In this document: positions 10,708 through 21,127 of the stretch, in pieces
Layout of the letters: each line of letters opens with the position of its first letter
Numbering within the stretch: the first letter of the stretch is position 1
Assembly: GCA_030142905.1 (NCBI GenBank)
Contig: JASJOG010000142.1
Span: 644,001 to 708,000, forward strand
Direction of reading: 5' to 3'
Origin: Heliopora coerulea
Taxonomy: Eukaryota; Cnidaria; Anthozoa; Scleralcyonacea; Helioporidae
Length of the DNA stretch: 64,000 nucleotides
Notes under the pieces: generated by a model
What the model saw: the letters and a program-made list of their open reading frames with translations, nothing else
Told to the model about the DNA's origin: nothing
Databases searched by the model: none
Position numbers and translations under genes: made by a program

Positions 10708-10708
<1 letters not shown>
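10663..10708 (+). ncRNA. Type I hammerhead ribozyme
   Basis: All conserved parts are visible. Helix I is ACTACA (10663-10668) with TGTAGT (10703-10708), six pairs. The core CTGATGA is at 10669-10675. Helix II is GGCC (10676-10679) with GGCC (10685-10688), loop CAATA. GAAA is at 10689-10692. The short helix III is ACG(G)/(C)CGT. The cleavage triplet GTC is at 10700-10702. Type I hammerheads with a short helix III are known from Penelope-like elements and retrozymes. Self-cleavage after 10702 is predicted. It lies directly before a (TA)n run inside the PLE insertion but on the strand opposite to the PLE ORF. Confidence 0.85.

Positions 10709-10711
<3 letters not shown>

Positions 10712-10751
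<40 letters not shown>
10712..10751. repeat. (TA)n microsatellite
   Basis: About 20 TA units immediately after the hammerhead. Confidence 0.95.
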
Positions 10752-10754
<3 letters not shown>

Positions 10755-10885
10755 ATTACAAGGATGATGTCATCGGTTATTAACAACGAAATTAACATAG
10801 TCGGATATTAACACGTCAGATTGACAGCTAGACAGGCGAAAAGCCAGATAATTGTCGAGTGGCTGAGAAATGTGGAAATGTCGGA

Positions 10886-11338
10886 TCAGACAAAAAGTGA
10901 AAGTTCTTTGCTGGCCTTTAGGCCACTGCTCATTCCCGGCTTATTAAGTTTAATTAAGAGAGCTTCTAAAATAAGTAATAGGTTCGAACTATTGAATTTA
11001 CAAGAATGAATTATCGTAAAGTTATTAAAGATAAAATTATTGAGATATGATTGGGAAGGAGGAGAGGAGGTGTTAAGATTATCAAAGAGAGAATTGAGGT
11101 TTGCAAGACAATGGGCATGTGGACAGTTCAAAAGTTGTTGTGCTACAGCGCTGGTGTTGATGTTGTAAGAGTGTTCCGAAAGGCGAGTTTGTAGACAGCG
11201 GTCTGTTTTGCCAATATATTTGTTATTACAACCAGGACAAGTGATTTCATAAATAACGTTTATTCGAGAAAGGTCGGGTATTTTATCTTTATTAGAAACG
11301 AAAAAGGCAGGGTTTTTTGGTTTGATAAATGACAACAA
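10886..11338 (-). pseudogene. PLE GIY-YIG endonuclease, partial
   Basis: The frame reads DLSRINVIYEITCPGCNN, KYIGKTDRCLQTRLSEHSY, then TSAVAQQLLNCPHAHCL. It combines a VIYEI...KYIGKT GIY-YIG core with the CxxC and downstream Cys/His typical of EN+ Penelope-like elements. Upstream in another frame are PLE RT-tail sequences (LRLPYLGKQGEFLARNL, MSWNGFSAKVRNLLIKKL). In the intact element this nuclease would nick target DNA during retrotransposition. The copy is truncated at its 5' side. Confidence 0.85.
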
Positions 11339-11783
11339 AATTAACTTTAACTTTTAGGTTACGCCGTAGTTTTTTAATTAGGTTTCGTGCAAGAAATTCA
11401 CCTTGTTTACCTAGGTAGGGAAGTCTTAGCTAAATTTTGGGATCATTGTCATCAAAGGGCTTGATGGAAGAGGTGGAGTTGCCGAAATGCTTTGCTTTGA
11501 GTTTTTTAATGAGCAGGTTTCTAACTTTGGCTGAAAAACCATTCCAAGACATAAAGGGTCTGAGCGAATGAATTTGCCGGTCGAGTAACAAAGAACTGCT
11601 ACATATTTTGAAGGCGCAGTAATACGCTTAAGGCGCTAAAATAGAGCCGAAATATTACCGTTTTCAACTTGTCTGTTTCTTGTTCTAACTTGAATATCAA
11701 GTCACAAGATGACATTTTTCGGTCTCTGTTTTATTCTTTACTTTTTCAAATTGTCCTCTGATTGTGATTTTATGCTCCACATT

Positions 11784-12179
11784 CAAGACGGAAAGTCTTG
11801 CCATCTAATAAAAAGTCTTTCTTTAAAGCAAAAAGTAAGACGTTTGATCCGAAAACGACACGAAATTCCTCAAGAACGCAACTAATACAGGGTCTTGACA
11901 CGAACATCCATTGTTTAGCGGCAGAATTATCCGAGTGAACCTCTTAATAGCACTTGTTATACCGTTCAAGATTATTGTCACCAAACGTTTTGTTTTAATA
12001 AAACAGAATCGAAATTTTAAACGTAAGTGTGACTACAAGCAGTTTAAATATAAAATAATTTCTCTTCCAGTTATAGTAAGGACGATTTGTCTTTTCGACA
12101 GTTCTTAAAATTATCAATATTACTTGGATTCTCGAAAGATATATTGGAAGGGTGAGCGAGGGTTTGTTGCGTACGCTTA
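11784..12179. other. No gene recognised
   Basis: About 400 bp between the PLE target duplication and the LINE relic, AT-rich. The 65-codon frame at 11911-12108 has no resemblance to a protein family. Confidence 0.5.
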
Positions 12180-12850
12180 TTTCTAGTCTGTAGTTCTTTG
12201 GATTCTGCCATTAACCCAAGGTCATCTGCAAATAGTAACTCCCATAACTCTTCTTTTGCAATGCTTTCGCACAGTACACCAGCAACAAGAACAAAAAACA
12301 ATGGTTTAAGTGCTGATCCTTGACACAGTCCCACTTTCACTTCAAATTCCCCTGTTATTCCAACCTCTGTCCTTACTCTGGTGGTTTCTCTCGTATACAT
12401 GTCTTCAACTATTTTCTCAAGTCGTTCGTGTACTCCTCCCTTCTTAAAAAAACAGAAAACTACATCTCGTGGTACTCTGTCATATGCTTTCTCTAAGTCT
12501 ACAAATGCACAATACAATTTCTTGTTCTATAGCATTTTTTCCTGTACCTGGCGCATAATTCATATTGCATCTGCTGTTTCTTTTCCTTTCATAAATCCAT
12601 ATTGCTGCTCTCTTACTTTCGTAATTTAATTTAATTAATCTTTTGTCTATCTTCAGTAGTTTCAACACTCCATCACATCGCCTTACTGTTTATATGTCGG
12701 CAATAGTTCCCTCTACCACCACGCGTCCGGCATTTTTTCTTCCCTGAATATTTTGTTCAGCATCTCACATACCCACGTTACTCCATCTTCTTCTAACACA
12801 TCCAACATTTCCATATTCACTTGTGAAGGACCACATGCTTTCTCATAGCT
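12180..12850 (-). pseudogene. LINE reverse transcriptase fragment
   Basis: On the minus strand from 12850: ACGPSQVNMEMLDVLEEDGV, WVCEMLNKIFREEKMPDAWW, then (frameshifted) YGFMKGKETADAICIMRQVQ, LYCAFVDLEKAYDRVPRDVV, GLCQGSALKPLFFVLVAGVL, LLFADDLGLMAES. RT motifs A (FVDLEKAYDRV), B (GLCQGSAL) and C (FADD) are intact, but the frame is broken upstream by stops. Homology ends near 12180, so the copy is truncated at both ends. It probably belongs to the same family as the post-RT fragment at 4.8-5.9 kb. Confidence 0.85.
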
Positions 12851-12857
12851 ACTCTAA

Positions 12858-12950
12858 CTTCATATATAAACATACATATACATGCATATATATAACATAT
12901 ATATACACATACATACATACAAATACAGACATACACACATACATATAGCG
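12858..12950. repeat. CATATA/CATACA microsatellite
   Basis: Imperfect ACATATA and ACATACA units over about 90 bp. Confidence 0.9.
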
Positions 12951-13039
12951 TAACGTTTTCCTGTCCAGCGGCCTCCCCTTGTACACTAAAATCGTCTGGT
13001 ATTAGCCATAGTGAAATAACAGGACATGTCCCGAGAGAA

Positions 13040-13110
13040 AGGAGTTAATAAAACGTTCCAGACCTAGACGTTTTCGGCGATGCTTCGTCGACATCACGAT
13101 GTGTATTGCT
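13040..13110 (-). ncRNA. Hammerhead-like relic
   Basis: On the minus strand, GACGAAGCATCGCCGAAAACGTC can be read as a degenerate CUGANGA plus GAAA arrangement, like those in the PLE arms. No ORF or second arm is nearby, so this is a decayed solo terminal segment at best. Confidence 0.3.
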
Positions 13111-13114
13111 GATT

Positions 13115-13669
13115 ACATTTGCTAATCATTTGTTTTGTTACATACTTTATATAATTTTGACATACCACGTGAAATACACATGGGACAAACATGAAACAGG
13201 ACTCGTTCAGATGAGTGTAAGTTTGTACCAATTTTGCTTCGGTTAAATAAAGGATACTATTAAGTGCTGTAGCTGTGTTACCCAGTTCATTAAGGGGACG
13301 CTTAACGGAAAGGTTCGCTAATTCAAACAGTTACGGTAAGTTGTACCGCATAAAACATCAGTTCACATTTCCAGATGATGTTCACATGGACTGCTTCACG
13401 CATGTATCACAAGCCCAACTTATTTGAGCATAAGTGGCTGCTAAAAACAAAAGCAACAGTATCAAAAGTTGCGGGTGAGGAGAGAAAAAGCCTTCGTTTC
13501 AAGACGGTTGTCGTGGTATATTGGACTTTCGTGGTCCTTTTATTTTTTTTTTTTTTTCATGTAAGTTTTGGGAATAAGAAACAAAGTTTTGGGTTAAAAA
13601 AACTTTGAAAAAAAGCTTGGACTATGATTAACGTACACACAAGGACAAGAATACAAATATATCGATTTC
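13115..13669. other. No gene recognised; 3' flank of the sulfatase gene
   Basis: Includes a poly(T) run near 13541-13557 and a 77-codon frame (13375-13608) without resemblance to known proteins. It lies downstream of the sulfatase polyadenylation signals on the minus strand. Confidence 0.4.
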
Positions 13670-13675
13670 TTTATT
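13670..13675 (-). promoter_or_regulatory. Candidate polyadenylation signal
   Basis: AATAAA on the minus strand about 215 nt after the sulfatase stop codon. A second AATAAA lies at 13799-13804, about 85 nt after the stop. Either could serve. Confidence 0.45.
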
Positions 13676-13889
13676 TTCTGTTCGCCTCATATATAACGAT
13701 ATGTTTGAACGAAAATGTGGTGCCCTAATTTATGTTCTTGCCAATCTCCTCGTCCGAATTATAATTAAATGATTCTTTCAATTATTTCAAAATCTCCATT
13801 TATTATCATATGTTTTCTTGTATAAAACGATGCGAAAAATTTTTGTTCATTCGGTCTAATTTTTCGTTTCTAAGTTTAACGGAAAAAAA

Positions 13890-16255
13890 TTACGATGTCC
13901 CTCCTCCATCTCTGTTTTTTGGCCTTTGAAAATGTCGAGCTACCACGGCAATCATCGCCACCAAAGCGACACCCACGACCATTGCCGAAGCGATAACGAC
14001 TATTACAACCGACGACACAACAACGGCGTTATCCGAAGACTCCAGTTGAACTGGTTTTTCACAATTGGTGTCATTCTTCTTTGTTACATCTGTTGTGTTG
14101 ACTTGAACGTGGGAGACTGGAACCTTTTTGGTTTTTCGATTCATTACCAATTTCTTCATATCCTTTTCAGCCCTGACTACATGTTTTGGCTTTTCGTTGA
14201 CAGAGTCTTTCGGTTTCTGCTTTTCAACTTCATGACCTTGGTACTTCGATGTTTCGTCGATAACATCCGTCACTTCACTATAGCTGTGCGAATCTGCTGG
14301 GTTATTTGTGTCAGTGGGTTTCTTCTCTGCCGATGGCACACGGTTCTTCGGTTTGCGAACTACTTGTGCAGTAACAGGACGCATATCTTTGTTTCCAGAC
14401 GGAGTGACTGTTTTTTGGGCACGTTCGTCATTCATAAGCCACTCTGTATCACCAGTTTCTGTTCCCTTTATGTGGAACTTATGTCCATCCATTACAATAT
14501 CACCCTCGAAATTGTGAGCAACAGGAGAAATTCCCCCAGGAGCTTGTACTACCATAGGTACAGTGACCGGCTCAACATGAGGTTTGGAGCTTGAAGTTGG
14601 TGTGAAGAAAGTTGAAAGAGGAGAAGGTACTGGTTTGCCAGATCCAATTTCGCTTTCAACTTTGTTCGATGGTTGCTGTTTGCTAGCTGCTTTTATCCCT
14701 TGTTTACCCATGTCGATGACGTCATAAACACCCGGCATATTAGTTGTCCCCTTAGACTCCTGGTTATTCGAAAGGTTTTCTGTTTCGTCAATCACGTCAT
14801 AAACCTGAGGCAGGTCAATCTTCATTACATGCGACTCAAATTTAGATCCGAGGGTCTTGTCTCCTGGGGTTTTAGTCTCGGCCGGTTTTCCGCTGACCAC
14901 GTCTCCAAGACTCAACGGTTTCATGCTCTTTGCCGATTGGACAGTACTAGGTTCTTTTGTCGGCAGTGCATAGTCTTCAGTTGGGGAAATCGTTGGAGCG
15001 AAGCCACTACCTAATCCATCCATTAACATATTCTGTATATCAATGGAAGGCGTCTCAGTGGTCGAAAACATCGCCGCTGAATACGGATTATTGGTGGTCT
15101 CTATATACTGGATGTTGGGAGATTCAGTGGCGACGGGGACAACCGGGGCTTCAGTTGGAGTTAATTGTTTTGCAGGAGGTTTAACATTTATCAAATTACC
15201 GATGCCTTCGATTATAACGTCAGGACGAACCCGCTGTACCGAAGACTGTTGTGGTTGATCTTTGTGGTAGACTGGAGGAATATGCGGATGGTGAGAGACT
15301 ATTGGTGTTTGGTGGATGGGCTTAGGAGCCACGTGATGAACAGCAGCAGGGAGTGGTGGAGGTGGAGGTGAGCGTGGTTGCGACGGAGGATGTGATAATG
15401 GTGATTTACCATGGTCATGATGATGTTCAACATGGTGAATGGATGGTTGACTGTGTTCTGATAGGTTGTGAGGTTTCATTACTACAACAGTTGTGTTTCT
15501 GGTAAGGTTCGCAAACGGCTGTACATGCTTGGCCTTCTCCTTGAAAATTTTCTCGTTGTCGGGAGGGATGTACGGGGTACTACTGCCCCCGTGGTCATTC
15601 ATCTTCAAGTCTGCCATAGGGTCAGGGTAAATGAACTTGGAGTTCGACTGGGGTATCTGGGGATTGTCTCGCCAGAATGTCCAACTACCGTCGTGGAGAT
15701 CTGGTCTGGATGAGTTATCGGATTCAGGATAAATAGGGATTGCCGATGAATTAGCAAAGTAATTGAAACGTTCTAACATCACTTTCATCGTGTTCGGCAT
15801 GATCTCCGCAATGTTATGGTACTCACAAGGATCCCACTTGATGTTAAACAAGCAAGGTTTCTCACGTGGTTTACATACTGGAGCATGCGTGAACAGCAGT
15901 GGATGTGGCTCACGTATGGTACAGTCCACACTCGTACCTTCCAGGAGTTGCCTCCTCTTCCGTTTGTTTTGTCCCTTAGGGATAGGAACTCCGGGTCGGG
16001 GGTACCAATCCCCATAGTATCTCTCATCCTGGTTGACGATCAACTTGTAATCTCCGACTCTCAAAGCTCCTGATAATCCAGTGAGAGTGTCTACACCATG
16101 GAGGACTTCAAAGCGTGGTGATGGAGCACCGTCAGACAGAGCATCCCAAACGTTGTACCCATCTATTTTACCAAGAGAAAGGATGTTCCCACCTCCTGCA
16201 GCGTAGAGTGTCGGCAACCAATCACTGGCGTGGATAAGTTCTTCACAAATGCGAC
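13890..16255 (-). CDS. Sulfatase coding exon 7: domain end, disordered tail and membrane anchor
   Basis: Acceptor ACATTTTCTGCAG/GT; 787 codons to TAA at 13892-13890. The sulfatase domain finishes first ([62 protein letters not shown]). Tail features (protein numbering): KRKRR at 418-422, resembling a furin site within the domain; NLT/NTT/NLS sequons; His/Pro-rich 593-653 ([38 protein letters not shown]); three DVID boxes at 806-812, 831-837 and 983-989; hydrophobic [20 protein letters not shown]...VARH at about 1065-1092. Classical ARSB is near 530 residues and has no such tail. Long plus-strand frames opposite this exon are antisense shadows. Confidence 0.93.
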
Positions 16256-19200
16256 CTGCAGAAAATGTACGATGAAAACTATTGACCTTTCCTGCATTCC
16301 CTTTAACAGCCACAATCAAAATCGAGATCTAAATGGAGATCTTCTCACATTTACAATAGTTGGCCCCCTGACCTCTGCTTGAATCCACTGTTTAATGCCC
16401 ATTCAAGCGAATGGGAAAAACTCTATGAAGCAGTAATATCGGAAATGGAGTACGCACTTTTGAACTAAGTAGAAAAGTTTAAAAAGTAGTTCTCAGAAAA
16501 AAAAAGACAAAAAATTGAGAGAGAATGAGGCACTGACATTTCAAGCGAAAGCCCTTAAAGTAAAGTTGAGCACAGTTTGGGAACAATTCTAGGTTGCGTG
16601 ATGAAGAAACAAGTGATGTTATGAACTTTAATGCCTTCCCAAAAATGAATATCTTACAGCACCGTCAAACAAAAAATTTCATGTATTTTGCTTGATAATT
16701 CAATAGTTTAAATCTAATTTGTGTGGGGATTTCCATTAATAAGAAATGAGCTATCCAGCACCAGTAAAACATTTTGTAAATTACATAAACGTAATAACGC
16801 TGGGTTAGCTCTCTCGCAGATTTTAACCTATTAAAAATATACCAACGTCAACATTCAAACAAGCAATTTAATTAGCCATTTGAGTTTTCTTTAACTAAAA
16901 GAAAGTATAATCAAGGTAACTCTCTGAAAACTAAGCATTGCCCGAGAGGGTGAGCGGTTGAAATTCTTGAGACAGTTGGTGAGCGAAACCATGGGTAGCC
17001 CAACGCTTGTATCACGTTCGTACAATAATTCCAATAATTCAATTACATCATTAAATTTGTGTAGGTGATAGCATTTATCATCCGTGATATCTCTAAGCTT
17101 CCACATGCGTAATATAATATCTCGACGAGTAGTTAATACCACTTACCTTTCTGTTTTAACAGCGGACTGTGAACAAAACCTACTCCACGTACTCCTCCCT
17201 CCCAGAACGTGTTCTTGCTCCCTCGAAGTGGGTAGTTTGAGCCAGCACTATTGTCATATCCGCCAGCGGCTCCCCCGTTGTCAGTTGTAAATACAAGAAT
17301 TGTGTTTTCTATCATTCCCTTAGCAGTAAGGGCGTCGGTTATTTTCTGCAAAGATTCGTCTAGAGTTGTAACCATCCCTGCAAGATTTAGAAAAATTGAT
17401 TAGTATGCAGAATTTTTTCTTCTGATTGGAGCGTGAAACGCGGAAGTGACGTAGGGTGAAAACTCGCAAGCTTTACATGGTTCTAAATATCGTGACAATG
17501 AATACTGAAACGCCAGATGTCTTCTTTCTCCTCTCATCAACCGCAGCGAGGTGCCCTAATCTGGAGCTAGGAAATGGTTAACAGTTCACCCTACGGAAGC
17601 AAGTTCTCATTTTTATGTCACTTCCACTTTCCCGATCAGCTTTGCCGTTTCTACGAGAAAGACAAAAATGAAAAATGTTTTCTGTTTTGAGATACCTTCG
17701 TTTTAGGTCAAGAGCAGCCTGTTTTTTGAATTAGGTGTTGAGTTCGAGGATATCCCTCTAAATAAGGAAACAATCAATGCTTCAAAAGCATGTGACCTTT
17801 AAGAAAAGGTATCTCAAACTTAATTTACATTTGTTGAGAGAAACTTTCGAAACTCTCAATGATGTTTTAAAACGCATCCGGGACCAATGTCAAAAAACGC
17901 AAGTGTAAAGCCTCCGGCACGGGATTGAACCCGAATTCAGTCCCCTAACAACTGACCAACGAAGACCTTGCTAAGAGCTTGGACACGAAAAAAAACCCTA
18001 CATCATATATTACTTACGAAACTGTTTTCTCGGATGGTAATATTTGGTGCTGATGTTTGAAAGTATCTGCAAATTGTCGTACCACACAATTCCTACGTTT
18101 TCCTCATCGCTAAGTCACCTTTTCTCCTCTTTGTGATTTTTTGGTCTAGCCGACACTTATGTATTATTTACCAAGCTCTCTCATAGAAATATTCGTTATC
18201 AACAGTCTGGCCTCTAGTGTCCAGAAGAGCTGTATCGGGCATAAACAGTAGTCGTCTCTCGCTCGTTTTATTTGTCGAATAAATGCAAATAGCTATTCGA
18301 CGACTTTTGATTTAATCTGTCGAGGCTATAGACTTTCCGGGCGGAAAACGTAGTCTCAGGATAAAAATGAGAGCCCAGCTCAAAATTTTAAGGTGAAGAA
18401 CCATGATCACAACAAGGCAAGACAAGTTAAAACATTTTGAAAATAAGTTGAATTCTAACGTTTCGTTGCAACGTGCAACATCTTCAGAGTGCAGTATTAC
18501 AAAGTTATCAGTGTCTATATATAAGTATATTTACATGCGAGAATGAATAATTAATTAGCGCCCAACCAAGGGAATCTCACCTGCAGGGCCGTCGCGAGGG
18601 AGGGTATTGGGGGGGTGTGCTTCACCCCCCGAGCTTTTTGAAATTGCAATATTCCGAAAATGACTTATCCATTCGGAAAGTAACGGCTACGTAGAATCAA
18701 CACTATTTAAATGAAGCGAATCATGGAAATTCAACTAAATCGACAAATTGTATAGAAGTTCGTAAACACAAAGATAGCAAAAGCCTATATATGCAAGTTT
18801 TTTACTTATATGATACCTTTGCCCATAACGAATATACTTTTATTTTGATTTCTCATCTGAATTTTAAACAGGCTTCCTCGATGCTTCACCTTCCCACTTG
18901 ATTTGAATCGGAAAGATTCGGACAAAAATCTTTGTCATTCGGAAATTTTCGTTCGCCACCCCCAAACTTTGACATGCTAGCAACGGCCCTGCGCACCTGC
19001 ACCCTTCTGATTGCTGGTAAAACGCTCAAACAATTTTCCCACGGTCGACAAACTCTACTGTGTTACTATAGCTAACGCATTACGATTTCACATGTTAAGG
19101 GGAAGAACTCCAGTCAGAAATGGGCTAACGACTGTCTCCTTAGCGCTTTCCAAACTAACGACGAACTCTAGTATTTTACTTTGGCTAACCGTAGACGATT

Positions 19201-21092
19201 TTACTCTTCAAGGGGGAACTCCAGTCGGAAATGAGTTAAACACTGTCTCTTTAACACTTTCAAGACTAATGACGAACTCTAGTATTTTAATGTTCTTAAT
19301 ACGTATGCTATCAAGCTAATCTCTCAGAAAAACTTTTCTGAGTCCCTGACAGGAATCGAACCCGTAACCTTCTGATCGCCGGTGAGATGCTCTAACCATT
19401 GAGCTACACAGACTTAGATGGTGAGCGAAGGTTATATTTGTGAACTGGTTCGTATGGATGGTAGACATATGTACTTGCCAGTCTGCGAGTCTCAATATGT
19501 CGTCTATTATTATAGCACTAATCAATGATGTAATTGTGGTAGCTTGGTAGGTTATAATGTTCTTAATACGTACGCTCTCACGCTATTCTCTCAGAAAAAC
19601 CTTTCTGAGTACCTGACGGGAATCGAACCCGTAACAGTTCATACGAACATTTCATACGTAACGAACACGTTCATACGTAACAAAACCATACGAACCAGTT
19701 CACAAATGTAACCTTCGCTCACAATCTGAGTCTGTGTAGCTCAATGGTTAGAGTGTCTCACCGGCGATCAGAAGATTACGGGTTCGATTCCCGTCAGGGA
19801 CTCAGAAAAGTTTTTTTGAGAGAATAGCTTGAGAGCGTACGTATTAAAAACATTATAACCTACCAAGCTACCACAATTACATCATTGTCTAGTATTTTAC
19901 TTTGGCTAACCCTGGACGATTTTACTCGTCAAGGGGAACTCCAATGGGAAATGGGTTAAAGACTGTCTCCTTTACACTTTCCAGACTAACGACGAACTCT
20001 AGTATTTGACTTTGGCTTACCCTGGACTATTTAACTCGTCAAGGAGGGAACTCCAGTTGGGAAAGGATTAATGGAGTCATAGGGCTTTCAACAGTTAGTT
20101 ATGTACAGGTTCGTAAGGAGAGTGAAGTTCATAATTCGAACATCTCAACAGCGACTGCCAAGTTGCGGATTCGGGTACTATTAAAGTCTCAGAAAGCATT
20201 TCCGAGAAAGCGTGCGCACTAATACGTAATCAACACCAAGCCATTACAATTCTCCGTCTCCTTCTTCCGGATATTATGCTAGTTACTGTGATCCCTGATC
20301 ATCTCACCTGCAAACGTTCTTCTTGATCGATCTTTTATTTCAGCAAACTGTTTTACATATTTCTGTGGGACTTGAAGTGGATCATCCCCATTACCAACGT
20401 GAACGGCTTGGTGAGCCACATACAAAAATAATGGATTTCCACCATCGTAACGATTTATAATTTCTCTCGCTTCCTTCGTGAACATTTCCGTACTGTATGT
20501 CCCAGTTTCGTTGTACACCAACTAAAATAAATAGTGCAGAGATTTCCATGAGATATAACCGAGATTGTTTCTACTAAAGGTTAAATAATGACAACAGTCT
20601 TTGGTGAAATAAGCACATGCATCAACTATTATTTCGTCAGAACATATGATTCATGCATCAAAACATCGAAACACGGAAAATTAAACCTGCTAATAAAACG
20701 ACAAGCTAAGACAACAAGCAAGGGAATCAAACAAACGGACACCCAAACTGACAGATTGATCGACAAACTAAATTACCGATTGACATTTAAGATAAACAAA
20801 AAGAATCACAGAAAACTAAACGGACATACAGACGGGAAGACTGCAGCACATAAAGACAGGGGAAAAGAAAGGAAGAGAGAAAGAAAGAGAGAAAGAAAGA
20901 GAGGAAGAAAGAGAGAAAGAAAGAGAGAAAGAAAGAGAGAAAGAAAGAGAGAAAGAAAGAGAGAAAGAAAGAGAGAAAGAAAGAGAGAAAGGAAGAGAGA
21001 AAGAAAGAGAGAAAGAACGAGAGAAAGAACGAGAGAAAGAGAGAAAGAAAGAAAGAAAAAAGAACGAAAGAAAAAGAGAAAGAAAGAGAGAG

Positions 21093-21127
<35 letters not shown>

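Larger units (their letters stand above)
10456..11783 (-). mobile_element. Penelope-like element with 12-bp target duplication
   Basis: ATGCTCCACATT flanks the element at 10456-10467 and 11772-11783. Inverted arms of about 110 bp lie at 10468-10580 and 11637-11738 (both with AAGTCACAAGATGACATTTTTCGGTC, antiparallel). A non-repeated head of about 33 nt sits at 11739-11771. Minus-strand coding between the arms is the C-terminus of a PLE reverse transcriptase (11600-11360) and a GIY-YIG domain (11338-10886). The copy is 5' truncated and lacks the RT core. A complete hammerhead and a TA repeat (10600-10751) lie between the plus-side arm and the ORF end. Confidence 0.85.

Noticed and set aside
13926..16073. 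Several plus-strand open frames of 68-222 codons
   Set aside because: They lie exactly opposite the sulfatase last exon and are antisense shadows of its biased composition.
19725..19805. Possible functional tRNA gene
   Set aside because: Acceptor, D and T arms are tRNA-like, but position 33 is C, the anticodon stem is mismatched, and the sequence is a member of a dispersed SINE family with inverted flanks.
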